Below, in pieces: positions 24,734-33,448 of a stretch of DNA of 64,000 nucleotides (the first letter of the stretch is position 1; every line of letters begins with the position of its first letter). The stretch covers positions 124,001-188,000 of the forward strand of contig NZ_JBLFFL010000006.1 in the NCBI RefSeq assembly GCF_051400755.1, in the 5' to 3' direction. The stretch comes from Parapedobacter sp051400755 (lineage in GTDB: Bacteria; Bacteroidota; Bacteroidia; Sphingobacteriales; Sphingobacteriaceae). The translations under genes and the position numbers were made by a program. The notes under the pieces are model-generated. The model saw only the letters and a list, made by a program, of their open reading frames with translations, had not been told where the DNA came from and ran no database searches.

Positions 24734-24925
24734 TCAGTTGTTCGTTTTAAGACTTGCCAGCCGCTTCTCCACCAAGGTTTCCCGTTTGCGCCAGGCCGCA
24801 GGCTGGGGTTCCTCATAGACCGGGAACCCTTTGTCGTTCAGTAGCCCCAGCGACTTCGCCAGCTTCCGGCCCAGAGCAGCCGACTGTAAAGGACTTCGGC
24901 ATGGGAAAGAAAATAACAACGACAA
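24734..24925 (-). pseudogene. 3' end relic of an unknown gene (copy A)
   Basis: The frame reads GRKLAKSLGLLNDKGFPVYE, PQPAAWRKRETLVEKRLASL and stops after KTNN at 24734. The segment RETLVEKRL is encoded by the 29-bp repeat found again at 27052-27080, where it also precedes a stop (RLTSLKKNRKR). The two look like 3' ends of related genes or of one gene duplicated by integration. The upstream part is missing. I do not recognise the family. Confidence 0.45.
24758..24786. repeat. 29-bp direct repeat, copy A
   Basis: Identical over 29 bases to 27052-27080 in the same orientation. Starts CAGCCGCTTCTCC and ends GGTTTCCCGTT. The two copies bracket 2.27 kb that includes the thioredoxin-like gene. Confidence 0.9.
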
Positions 24926-25047
24926 GCGGCGCCCTACCTAATCTCCCCAGATACAAATCTTATTCCATAGACGAGATTTTGGCCGCCGGTGAACCACTGC
25001 CTTTGCAAACAGTTTGGGCAAAGAAATATAGGGGAAACCGGAAATGA
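24901..25047 (+). CDS. Small unrecognised protein, possibly the head of a toxin-antitoxin-like unit
   Basis: A 48-residue frame starting MGKKITTTSGALPNLPRYKS, followed by YSIDEILAAGEPLPLQTVWA and a basic end KKYRGNRK. The stop TGA overlaps the next ATG (ATGA), as in coupled small genes. I do not recognise it, and it lies among relics, so it may be the remains of a longer gene. Confidence 0.35.
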   Translation: MGKKITTTSGALPNLPRYKSYSIDEILAAGEPLPLQTVWAKKYRGNRK

Positions 25048-25240
25048 AATGCAATGTGGTACTTGGCTGCCTAGTTCTTACTGTTGTAAGTAAAGCAAGT
25101 ATCACTGCCATGCAAGAGGTAACGTTGAAATTCAAGAACAATAAACAATGGAAGCTCTGATGGACTTCGCGAAGAAGTTCGATATAGTAGTGGAAAAGAA
25201 AATGCCTATTCAAAAGACGAAAAGGACACCAAATCTAACC
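25044..25240 (+). pseudogene. Frameshifted small protein
   Basis: ATG at 25044 opens MKCNVVLGCLVLTVV, then MQEVTLKFKNNKQWKL and a TGA at 25158-25160. The next frame, from ATG 25148, continues EALMDFAKKFDIVVEKKMPI. Joined, the two parts give a smooth small protein (LKFKNNKQWK + ALMDFAKKFDIVV), so one base has probably been gained or lost near 25150. The size and shape suggest an antitoxin-like protein, but this is a guess. Confidence 0.35.
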
Positions 25241-25320
25241 GAAACCAATTGCCCATCACAGGATTTTAAATTTATCCCCCGCCTCTCTTCGCTACTCTTT
25301 CCTTCAAAGCTCTACCCTGC

Positions 25321-25615
25321 ATGTTAAAGGATGATAAGCTGCAATACGACGAGGCAAACAAACAATTGTTTCAGGAAATTCCGCGCCGTCGGCCCCCGAT
25401 GGTTGCTTGAACTCCCGGATAATTACGACAAGGGAGTATTCCCTAGACAACGAGACTTTATCAAACGGGGATTTCTGCAAATTGGAGCGAAATTCATCCA
25501 ACATTGCATGTCTACGGATATGTAGGAGGCAGTTGGCGACGTTTTGGAAGCCAGGCGAATCACGATGCATTTTTGGTGATCCATAAAAGTATATTATATA
25601 ACAATGCTCTTCTGC
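25321..25615 (+). pseudogene. Coding-like fragments in several frames
   Basis: From ATG 25321 the frame reads MLKDDKLQYDEANKQLFQEI, RRRPPMVA and stops; a second frame reads WLLELPDNYDKGVF and KRGFLQIGAKFIQHCMS; a third reads HVYGYVGGSWRRFGSQANHD, LVIHKSILYNNALLPL before a stop at about 25627. Protein-like stretches changing frame suggest a decayed gene. I do not recognise it. Confidence 0.3.
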
Positions 25616-25857
25616 CCCTCACTCGATGAACTGAATACCCAGGTACGCAAACCGAGAGGTTAATGGATACTCAACAGGAATTTGCTTTGGGGCGGGATGT
25701 ATACCGAACTTGTGAGTTCCGGCAATGGCGTCACATCATGACAGATTCCCGACGCTTGGATTATATTTTGATTTTTATTAACTGTATTTTTAGTTATATT
25801 TACTTCTGTGAAACGAGAGAAAATGAAAACAGGTTGTAGACATAAAAATCACTAATT

Positions 25858-27006
25858 ATGGGAACCAAAAAGCAATTAGTATTCCTTTTATACATGATAA
25901 CCGTCCATACCTATGCTCAAAATCCTCGAGATTCTTCATTAAATATAGGTGACCCAGCGCCTTCTTTGCACGTGCTGGAATGGATAAAAGGAAGCCCCAT
26001 TCAGCAGATGGAAAAAGGTCGAGTTTATGTGGTTGAATTTTGGGCAACCTGGTGTAAACCCTGCAGGGCTGCTATGCCCCATCTCTCCGCGTTGGCTCGT
26101 ACATATCAAGGCAAAATGACGATCATAGGTATGGATGTATATGAAAAGCAAAACACGTCAGCAGAGAAAGTCCGAGCCTTTGTAGATAGCATGGGGAACA
26201 AAATGGATTACCATGTGGCAATAGACGATAACAATCAGATGGTTGATAAATGGCTCGTTGCTTCCGGGGAGAAAGATAGTGGTATACCCCGGTCATTTGT
26301 CGTGGATGCGAAAGGAAGGCTGGCATGGATAGGACATCCCAAAGATCTTCATACGGTTTTACAAAAAATCGCGGCTAATCGTTGGGATATAAGCGAAGCT
26401 TTAGCACAACGGAATGAAAAACAACGCCTAAAGGAACTGGATAAAGATGCTAGATACCGTATAGTGTATCCACCTGATGCGTTTGAACCGGGTTATGTTG
26501 AAAGGCCGGATTCAACCCTCTTAGTTATAGCGGAAATAGTTAGGGATGAACCAAAGTTAAAATATGCCTTCTCCGTTACTTTTCATACCTTTTCATCCCT
26601 GCTTAAAATAGATCAAAAAAAAGCCTACGAATACGGCAGGGAAATATTGACTGCTACTAAAGATCCTTCCTATTCTTCCATTTATTTTAATGTCGAAAGG
26701 TACGCAGATACATTAAATCTTCTCCCTGAAATTTATCAGCTAGCTGCAGAAGCTCGCCAAAAAGGAATAGATCAATATCCCTATCCTGAAATTATTGATG
26801 TATCGGGAGACTATAGCCAAATGGCCGATTGGTATTGGCGAGCAAACAATAAATCAAAAGCAATAGCGGCCCAACAAAAAGCGATTGAAGCGTTAAAAAA
26901 CCAAAAAGATTTTTCAGCCGCTGATTTAGCTGCATTTGAATCCAAGCTTCAGCAATACCAAGAGATGGAGACTGTTAAATCATTATCCCAGCGGGTGAAG
27001 CCGTAA
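25858..27006 (+). CDS. TlpA-like thioredoxin-fold protein with helical C-terminus
   Basis: A 382-residue exported protein: a signal peptide (about 1-20, ending TYAQ), a TlpA/ResA thioredoxin domain (28-175) with the redox motif CKPC (66-69) in FWATWCKPCRAAMP and the cis-Pro region SGIPRSFVVD, then about 200 residues of helices rich in Lys/Ala (SKAIAAQQKAIEALKNQKD) resembling TPR repeats. It would reduce or exchange periplasmic disulfides, as in the many Bacteroidota TlpA relatives. It lies between the 29-bp direct repeats and is more AT-rich than the surroundings, so it may have been acquired with them. Confidence 0.9.
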   Translation: MGTKKQLVFLLYMITVHTYAQNPRDSSLNIGDPAPSLHVLEWIKGSPIQQMEKGRVYVVEFWATWCKPCRAAMPHLSALARTYQGKMTIIGMDVYEKQNTSAEKVRAFVDSMGNKMDYHVAIDDNNQMVDKWLVASGEKDSGIPRSFVVDAKGRLAWIGHPKDLHTVLQKIAANRWDISEALAQRNEKQRLKELDKDARYRIVYPPDAFEPGYVERPDSTLLVIAEIVRDEPKLKYAFSVTFHTFSSLLKIDQKKAYEYGREILTATKDPSYSSIYFNVERYADTLNLLPEIYQLAAEARQKGIDQYPYPEIIDVSGDYSQMADWYWRANNKSKAIAAQQKAIEALKNQKDFSAADLAAFESKLQQYQEMETVKSLSQRVKP

Positions 27007-27051
27007 TGAAATCGGAAGGGATCACCTCTTCCTGTTCTTTTTCAGACTAGT

Positions 27052-27080
27052 CAGCCGCTTCTCCACCAAGGTTTCCCGTT
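27052..27080. repeat. 29-bp direct repeat, copy B
   Basis: Second copy of the repeat at 24758-24786. On the minus strand it encodes RETLVEKRL, followed by TSLKKNRKR and a stop at about 27024; an in-frame TGA lies only a few codons upstream of the repeat, so only the last 20 codons of a gene remain. Confidence 0.9.
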
Positions 27081-27178
27081 CACGACCTCAATTCGACTAC
27101 AAATGTTCCTGATTTGGCTACATGCATTGCATAGGGAATGTGGAATTTTGTTGTATTAAATTTAGATAAGACAAAATT

Positions 27179-27952
27179 ATGCAGACAAATGAAAGAAAAG
27201 TAGCACTTGTGACGGGTGCCAATACAGGTGTAGGTTTTCAAATAGCAAAAGCCCTTGCAGATAATGCTTACACGGTGTATGTAGGTTCTCGTGATCTACA
27301 AAAAGGTGAAACTGCCGCCGCTGAAATCGGCAAGCAGGCAAAAGCCCTTCAATTGGATATCACAGATAACGGTTCAATCAATGCAGCAGTAACGCAAATA
27401 GAAAGTGAATTTGGATATCTTACATTGCTGGTCAATAACGGAGCCGTATCCCACGCTGGGAAAGCGGGGCGGACATTGGAAGAAATACTGGCGGCCCAAC
27501 GTGCCAGCATTGCACCGATAAACGAGATAAAAACCGTTTGGGATACCAATGTATTTGGCACTCTTGCCATAACGCAGGCCTTCCTGCCATTATTGCGAAA
27601 TGCACCTGCCGCACGCATAGTAACTGTTTCGAGTGCATTAGGTTCACTTTCACTCAATTCTAATCCTGAAAATCCTTACCGTTCCGCATTTGATGCGGTT
27701 TATGGTGCATCAAAAACCGCATTAAATGGTGTTTTCCTGTCCTTGGCTATAGAATTGGAGGATACCAACATCAAAGTACATTTGGTTAGTCCCGGATTTA
27801 CGGCTACGGCACTCAACAATTTTCAGGGAACCGATACGGTGGAAGTAGGATCTCTTGAACCGATAAGAGTGGCATTGGCAGAAGAGATGCCTACCGGAAG
27901 TTTCACAGGGCCTATTAATTTTTCCGAAGGGGGTAACAGTATTCCCTGGTAA
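27179..27952 (+). CDS. Short-chain dehydrogenase/reductase (SDR)
   Basis: A 257-residue classical SDR. The N-terminus VALVTGANTGVGFQIAKAL has the TGxxxGxG cofactor motif, NNGA follows (LLVNNGAVS), the catalytic Ser is in IVTVSSALGSL and the YxxxK pair in YGASKTAL. It ends FSEGGNSIPW. NADP(H) use is likely. The product may reduce a carbonyl compound; the substrate is unknown. It lies 66 bp before an AraC regulator in the same direction, separated by a strong terminator, so the regulator is probably its controller rather than a co-transcribed partner. Both genes are AT-rich compared with their neighbours, resembling the reductase/regulator pair at 12-13 kb. Confidence 0.9.
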   Translation: MQTNERKVALVTGANTGVGFQIAKALADNAYTVYVGSRDLQKGETAAAEIGKQAKALQLDITDNGSINAAVTQIESEFGYLTLLVNNGAVSHAGKAGRTLEEILAAQRASIAPINEIKTVWDTNVFGTLAITQAFLPLLRNAPAARIVTVSSALGSLSLNSNPENPYRSAFDAVYGASKTALNGVFLSLAIELEDTNIKVHLVSPGFTATALNNFQGTDTVEVGSLEPIRVALAEEMPTGSFTGPINFSEGGNSIPW

Positions 27953-27968
27953 TAATTTAACTGTTTTA

Positions 27969-28004
27969 AAAACCTATGACTTTACGCTCGTCATAGGTTT
28001 TTTT
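27969..28004 (+). terminator. Rho-independent terminator after the SDR gene
   Basis: A perfect 10-bp stem, AACCTATGAC (27971-27980) and GTCATAGGTT (27990-27999), with a 9-base loop is followed by a run of T. The flanking A and T runs would lengthen the stem and make it work on both strands. Confidence 0.85.
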
Positions 28005-28018
28005 AATAAATTTATAAG

Positions 28019-28939
28019 ATGAAGAACAAAGAAGATAAACTTATACGGTTTATTTCAATATCGGAAAGTCATCAGGCTTTTGGCTTACCTAAGCCACAAC
28101 ATCCGTTGATAAGCCTTGTGCATTTCAATGAAAACAATCCATTCAATACGGATATGGCTCCAATTTATGATGTGCTGAATTTCTACAAAATCACTTTCAT
28201 TACTCAAAATAGCGGAAAATTGAAGTACGGGCAGGATTATTACGATTTTAATGAAGGTAGTATGTTATTTTTAGCTCCCAATCAGCTGGTAGGAACTACG
28301 GAATATAATAAAAACACCTATGCTTACATACTGCTAATTCATCCGGATTTTTTATTGGGTTATCCATTGGCAAAAAAGATCAAACAATATGGTTATTTTT
28401 CATATTCAGTTAACGAAGCGTTGCATTTATCAGATAATGAAAAAGAAACCATCCTTTCGGTTTACCGAATTATGGAACAAGAGCTAAACAGCCGTGTAGA
28501 TGAATTTAGCCAGGAAGTAGTGATCGCCCAAATAGAGTTGCTACTCAGCTATGTTAATCGGTTTTATAAGCGCCAGTTCATCACGCGTAAAGCGGTGAAC
28601 GATGATATTCTTCAAAAAATAGAAACTATTTTGGATGATTACTTCAATAGTGAGAAGCCTCTGCATCAGGGTATACCTACAGTGCAATTCATTTCGGAGC
28701 AATTGCATATATCGCCCGGTTATTTAAGCGATTTGCTTCGCTCGCTCATCGGACAAAATACGCAGCGATACATCCACGAAAAGCTAATTGGAAAAGCAAA
28801 GGAGAAGCTATCCACAACCCAATTGACGGTAAGCGAAATTGCTTATGAATTAGGCTTTGAACATTCGCAGTCGTTCAGTAAACTGTTTAAGACAAAGACC
28901 AACTATTCGCCTTTGGAATTTAGAGCTTCGTTTAATTGA
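28019..28939 (+). CDS. AraC-family transcriptional regulator
   Basis: A 306-residue regulator. The N-terminal cupin-like sensor (about 20-150, KITFITQNSGKLKYGQDYYD and MLFLAPNQLVGTTE) is followed by a helical linker and the C-terminal double HTH (about 205-306): TVQFISEQLHISPGYLSDLLRSL, then LTVSEIAYELGFEHSQSFSKLFKTK, ending YSPLEFRASFN. The position behind an SDR gene fits a local regulator responding to a small organic compound. No effector can be deduced. Confidence 0.93.
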   Translation: MKNKEDKLIRFISISESHQAFGLPKPQHPLISLVHFNENNPFNTDMAPIYDVLNFYKITFITQNSGKLKYGQDYYDFNEGSMLFLAPNQLVGTTEYNKNTYAYILLIHPDFLLGYPLAKKIKQYGYFSYSVNEALHLSDNEKETILSVYRIMEQELNSRVDEFSQEVVIAQIELLLSYVNRFYKRQFITRKAVNDDILQKIETILDDYFNSEKPLHQGIPTVQFISEQLHISPGYLSDLLRSLIGQNTQRYIHEKLIGKAKEKLSTTQLTVSEIAYELGFEHSQSFSKLFKTKTNYSPLEFRASFN

Positions 28940-28993
28940 GGATCCACCATTTGTAGCCCTTGCTTTGGAGTTGGATACAAAACTATGGATTAT

Positions 28994-29836
28994 TTAGATT
29001 AGGGGGAGCTCCACATCAAGCCGGTAGATCGTGGCCGTATCGGTGGCGCTGTCATCGTCTTCACAGAGTAAAAACGAAACACTTCCAGATTCTGCAAGGT
29101 AGGAGGTAATCCCCTCGAATTTCTGCGACCGGGAAATAACCCGCGTAGCCCCGATCTTCCGGCTTTCCAAATCGATTGCACCGAATAGACTACCGCCGAC
29201 CTCGCCATCATGGTAGGTGGATTGTCCTGCTTCCGCTGTAGCAATGAAATACAGGGTGTCTCCGGCAACGGTCGCATCCGAAAAGCCAAAGGTCAGTCCG
29301 TCGATTAAGGGTAGACTGATCTCATCAACTGAAAGCTGGAAATTTTCGGTTAAGCTGGGTCCGCGCACGGTAAATAGGACGTTGCGGCCGCCAGGTCCAT
29401 TCCCTCGGTTCAAGAACAGCCAATCCGCACCATAGGCTACTGCCCCTTCGATGTTGAAATCATCAGCGTCAATTCCGGCAACCGACCGCATGGTTTCGTA
29501 TAAATTATGCAGCTGTAAGGTGTCGATTCGTTGGTCGGTTTTGCAAACAGCAAATCCAAGTTCTCGAGCAGGGGTGGAGCCCGATCCGAAGACATACATC
29601 GCATCGTCCCGTTCGACGATGGCTTCAAGATCCATTTTATGGGCCTTTGCGACCTGTTCGGTCTGAGTCCCGTCTCTGAGCAGGTGCCGGGTCAGCTGAC
29701 CCGTAGCCATAGGGTATTCGTAAAGGTAGTTACCGTTATCGGATACCAGGTGGATAAGACCGTTGGAATAGGTGATTCCCGAGGCCGCGCTGACGCCGAT
29801 GATATTTAAAAACGCCTGTAAATAAAATTCGTTCAT
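28994..29836 (-). CDS. Unknown beta-propeller-like protein
   Basis: About 280 residues from the ATG at 29836. The sequence has repeated beta-strand units (GITYSNGLIHLVSDNGNYLY, DDAMYVFGSGSTPARELGFA, VAGDTLYFIATAEAGQSTYH) suggesting a beta-propeller, resembling the DUF6929/esterase-like propeller proteins that I know only by general pattern. There is no clear signal peptide. The Met 14 codons further upstream (29878) gives an unlikely N-terminus (MKISHCLQNTWIRT). It lies 105 bp after the cytochrome gene in the same direction, so it could be the last gene of that locus. It converges with the AraC gene. Confidence 0.6.
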   Translation of the reverse strand: MNEFYLQAFLNIIGVSAASGITYSNGLIHLVSDNGNYLYEYPMATGQLTRHLLRDGTQTEQVAKAHKMDLEAIVERDDAMYVFGSGSTPARELGFAVCKTDQRIDTLQLHNLYETMRSVAGIDADDFNIEGAVAYGADWLFLNRGNGPGGRNVLFTVRGPSLTENFQLSVDEISLPLIDGLTFGFSDATVAGDTLYFIATAEAGQSTYHDGEVGGSLFGAIDLESRKIGATRVISRSQKFEGITSYLAESGSVSFLLCEDDDSATDTATIYRLDVELPLI

Positions 29837-29941
29837 AGTTCGTATCCACGTATTCTGTAAGCAGTGACTTATCTTCACAAGTATACATAAATTTCATACG
29901 ATGTATGCCGCTCTAATCCGATAAAGAATAGCTAAAATTCC

Positions 29942-32900
29942 TTACTTCCCCATGACCAATCTTGTTTGCGCGCCACCATCGACGAGACGTACCAATAATG
30001 ATCCTTCCTTACGGAGATTCCGATCTATCGCAAGTGTAATCTCGCGTGTTCCCGGCACAAAAGAAGCAGTAAGCTCCCCATTCTGAATAGCTGCGGTGTT
30101 TGTATCTGCCCAACCCATAATACCGCCTGCATCGTTAAAACTAAGCGTAACATCACCCGGCGTAAGCACTTCAATCTGGAACCTGACGAAGCTAAGGCGC
30201 TTTTCGCCGTCGATTTCGACGATCGGTAATTCGCTGATAGGTAGCGCACCCGAGGCCGTGCTATAATGAGCTTCCCTGCCCAGGTTATCATCTTTGGAAA
30301 CAACCTCGACACCGCCTTTGATTATTCTACTCCGCACTTCATCATTGGCCGGCACAGCTTGCCACCGCCTCACAAACCGCTCCATGGGTACTCGAAAGCT
30401 CCCAGACTTGCCCAATTTTGAGAGGAAATTTACGAGATCAATAAACGCTTGCTTATCCAAGCTCGCTGTCAGGCCGGGTGGCATGAGCGATCCCGGTATT
30501 TTCTCCCTTGTTTTTATATTGTCTTTCGGGATAGCGACTTCATTGCCGGTCACATCCCTTACGATGATCTCACCTGGTTTATCAGCGACGAGGTACCCCA
30601 TCAGTTCACCGCCGTCTGTACGGACCACCCGTTGCAATTCAAAACCCTCTTTGATGGATTCCGTCGGATACATAATGGATTTGATGATGGTTTCAGCCGG
30701 AGAACTTGTCCCAAGGCTGCTTAGATCCGGACCGATCAGTCCGCCTGCCCCCCCGATTGCGTGGCACGACATACAGGCAAGTTCTCGTTTGCGGAAAATC
30801 AATTCGCCTTGCACGGGGTTGCCGCTTTTCTGAGCTTCAGAGGCGAGATCTTTGATTTGATTCGGATCGAGGTCCTGCGGCATGCGTTCGGCCGGCAATA
30901 CCCCGCCGGAGGCTTCCAGGCCTTTAACCAGTAATTTGACGTCATCCGCTTCCCGGCGGTCTCCCGGTATCGCACTTTGCAGGTGTTGGCGTGCAGTTAC
31001 GGCCACTTCTTTTGGAATGCGGGTATTAATTAATACGTTGGCTAGTGCATTCGTCCGTCCGCCGTCGGCGAGAAAAGCATCGAATACACCTCGGGCCTGT
31101 TCTGGTTTGTCCAGCTGATTCAGCAGCTCTACTCCCATCTTAGCCGCTACGGGCGCATTCAGATGTGCCAGTTGCGAAATAGCAATCAACCGGAGATCCA
31201 GTGGATTGCGATCCGTAGCCAGGTTCTTCAGGATTACTTCTGCTGTCCCGGGATTGATGGCTACCAACGCCTCCATTGCTGTTTTTGCATAGCTGCGGTT
31301 CGTGTGGCTCACAAATTTTTTAAGTTGAGGTTCGAGCGCGCTGACCTTCAGGGCTCCGGCTACCTTCATCGCGGCGACAGCAGAGGCTTCATCGGCACCG
31401 TTAATTACAGCCTGAAGGCGTCCGAGTTGGTGATTCGCGGCTACTTGCCGTGTCCGCGCAGCATTTTCGACAGCGGCGAGCTCTTCAGAAATATCAATCT
31501 GCTGTTGAGAAAACCTGTCGATGGCCACGTCCAGGACGATGTTTAGGTCGTTGACGTTCCCACGTTTGGCTATTGCCGACAGTACATCTTTCTGATATTG
31601 CTGGGGAACCTCACCCTTCTGATATAGCTGTGTTAAAAAAGCTATGGCATCTGTACTTGCTGCTGATTTCAGCGCGTATGTCGTTTTTGCGGGACTACCG
31701 AAATATTCGGGGTCGTTTTTTAGACTAGCAAGCCACTCGGGTTCAAGTTGCCTTAAGGTTTGCCACAGCGCAAAGTTAAGGAACTCATCCATGGGCTGGC
31801 CCAACACATCAAGGGCGGTTCTTGCAGCTGCCGCATTGTTCAATACCCTGAGTGCAATCACGGCCTCTAGGCGCACCTGTGGGTGCGTGTCGTTGACTGC
31901 TTTCTGCAGGACAGCATCCAGGTTGTCGGCTTTTTTATGCCAGAGTTGTAATGCCCGTAGGGCTGCGCTCCGCACTTCGTGGCTTTGCGCACGCAATAAA
32001 CTTTCTAACAGTGGGCCATTGTACGCATCGATGGCCTGAGAGACCCACAAGGCTTCGAGTTTTAGGCGTTCATAGTCGTCGTGCTTGTTGTCAAGCTTGT
32101 CAATCCATTTTTGCAATGGCGCAGCAACCGCTTCGGCTCCTTTTTCCTTCAGTAGCTGCCGGGCCTGCCCGCGTGTCCACATCTCGGGCTCCTTCAATGC
32201 ATCCAGAAGATTTTCAACAGATGCACCTATCAATTTCGGCTTCTTTACCAGTGATTTTTTTTTGGCTGTTATACGCCAAATCCGGCCCCGTTCCCTGTCG
32301 CGCCGTGGATCGTAGAAGTCGACCTCTCCATGCTGGATAATCGGGTTATACCAATCGGCGACGTAAATCGCGCCGTCGGGACCAACGGAGATATCAACCG
32401 GCCGGAAGGCCACATGGTCTGTCCAGAGTAAGTCGGGCATTTGCTTAGACACATATCCACTACCCTGCTCCTCGAGTTGGAAGCGATTGACACGGTTGGC
32501 GCGGAAGTCGTTGGTAATTAAACTACCGGCCCATGATTCAGGTAAATGCCGCCCGGAGACGACCTCCAACCCCGAATGTTTTGGTTGTCCGGGATTCAGC
32601 CCACGCAGTATTTCTTCGGCACCCGGCGATGCCAGGAAGGTAGCGCCAGGGAATGCATAATTGATGCCCTCCTCACCGGCGCCATCGGTGAGAAACGATT
32701 GCCCGTACTGATCAAAACGCAGTCCCCAGGGATTCACGAGCCCTTTTGCATAAACGTCGAGTTCGAGTGTTTGCGGCTCCAGTTTCCATACGCCGCCGCC
32801 CTCTAGGCGCCGGATCCCCCAGGGGGTTTCCACGTGGCTATGGATGTAAATCGATTGGTTGAAGTACAGTCTCCCTTCGGGCCCCCACCGGAACGTATGA

Positions 32901-33415
32901 ATGAGGTGGTGGGTATCTCCCGTTCCGAAACCGCTTAATATTCTTTTTCGGGTGTCCGCCTTACCGTCGCCATCGGTGTCTGAAAGGTGGAGGATCTCGG
33001 TAGCATTCGCAACATAAACCCCTCCGTCGCCAGGCAAGACCCCGGTGGGTTGAACAAGGCCTTCTGCAAAAACGGTTGACTTGTCTGCAACACCGTCCCC
33101 ATCGGTGTCTTCGAGAATGAACACTTTGTCGTTGGCTTCCTCTCCGGTTTTAGAGAGCGGATACGCAGTACTGCTGATTATCCATAGCCGCCCCTGGGCA
33201 TCCCAGTTCATTTGAATGGGCTTTGCCACGAGCGGTTCGGAAGCAAACAACGTGACCTCGAAGCCCTCTTCAATGTGGAATGATTCCAGCTCATTTCTGG
33301 GATCATCTTCAGGATACGCTTTGGGCTCATCCGGACGGATCGAACAAGTAGTCAGCATCAGCATCGGGACAACGAGCAGCCCCGGGAAAGTCGATAACAC
33401 ACGTATCAATTTCAT
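29942..33415 (-). CDS. PVC-type lipoprotein: beta-propeller dehydrogenase, HEAT repeats and cytochrome c
   Basis: A 1157-residue lipoprotein (MKLIRVLSTFPGLLVVPMLM, lipobox LTTC). Residues about 45-385 are a six-bladed sorbosone/PQQ-dehydrogenase-like propeller (WIISSTAYPL, EDTDGDGVADKSTVF, GAIYVADWYNP). Residues about 390-850 are HEAT-like helical repeats. A cytochrome c domain follows with the haem motif CMSCH (881-885) and LIGPDLSSLG, and a probable distal Met in GSLMPPGL. The last 150 residues are a beta domain. This architecture is characteristic of Planctomycetes and Verrucomicrobia and known in some Bacteroidota, where its substrate is unknown. It is tightly linked (33 bp) to the SGNH gene and the SusCD locus, so an oxidative step on a sugar is inferred. 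Confidence 0.88.
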   Translation of the reverse strand: MKLIRVLSTFPGLLVVPMLMLTTCSIRPDEPKAYPEDDPRNELESFHIEEGFEVTLFASEPLVAKPIQMNWDAQGRLWIISSTAYPLSKTGEEANDKVFILEDTDGDGVADKSTVFAEGLVQPTGVLPGDGGVYVANATEILHLSDTDGDGKADTRKRILSGFGTGDTHHLIHTFRWGPEGRLYFNQSIYIHSHVETPWGIRRLEGGGVWKLEPQTLELDVYAKGLVNPWGLRFDQYGQSFLTDGAGEEGINYAFPGATFLASPGAEEILRGLNPGQPKHSGLEVVSGRHLPESWAGSLITNDFRANRVNRFQLEEQGSGYVSKQMPDLLWTDHVAFRPVDISVGPDGAIYVADWYNPIIQHGEVDFYDPRRDRERGRIWRITAKKKSLVKKPKLIGASVENLLDALKEPEMWTRGQARQLLKEKGAEAVAAPLQKWIDKLDNKHDDYERLKLEALWVSQAIDAYNGPLLESLLRAQSHEVRSAALRALQLWHKKADNLDAVLQKAVNDTHPQVRLEAVIALRVLNNAAAARTALDVLGQPMDEFLNFALWQTLRQLEPEWLASLKNDPEYFGSPAKTTYALKSAASTDAIAFLTQLYQKGEVPQQYQKDVLSAIAKRGNVNDLNIVLDVAIDRFSQQQIDISEELAAVENAARTRQVAANHQLGRLQAVINGADEASAVAAMKVAGALKVSALEPQLKKFVSHTNRSYAKTAMEALVAINPGTAEVILKNLATDRNPLDLRLIAISQLAHLNAPVAAKMGVELLNQLDKPEQARGVFDAFLADGGRTNALANVLINTRIPKEVAVTARQHLQSAIPGDRREADDVKLLVKGLEASGGVLPAERMPQDLDPNQIKDLASEAQKSGNPVQGELIFRKRELACMSCHAIGGAGGLIGPDLSSLGTSSPAETIIKSIMYPTESIKEGFELQRVVRTDGGELMGYLVADKPGEIIVRDVTGNEVAIPKDNIKTREKIPGSLMPPGLTASLDKQAFIDLVNFLSKLGKSGSFRVPMERFVRRWQAVPANDEVRSRIIKGGVEVVSKDDNLGREAHYSTASGALPISELPIVEIDGEKRLSFVRFQIEVLTPGDVTLSFNDAGGIMGWADTNTAAIQNGELTASFVPGTREITLAIDRNLRKEGSLLVRLVDGGAQTRLVMGK

Positions 33416-33448
33416 CTATCTATTTTTTTGCTTATTCTCAGCATATAA

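Larger units (their letters stand above)
24353..25857. other. 1.5-kb stretch of decayed coding sequence
   Basis: No intact long gene. It contains a 46-codon start-less fragment (24447-24584, minus), the 3' relic carrying a 29-bp repeat (24734-24925, minus), a small 48-codon frame (24901-25047, plus), a frameshifted small protein (about 25044-25240, plus) and further short coding-like fragments to about 25620. The repeat and the run of relics suggest a hotspot for insertion and deletion. Confidence 0.55.
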
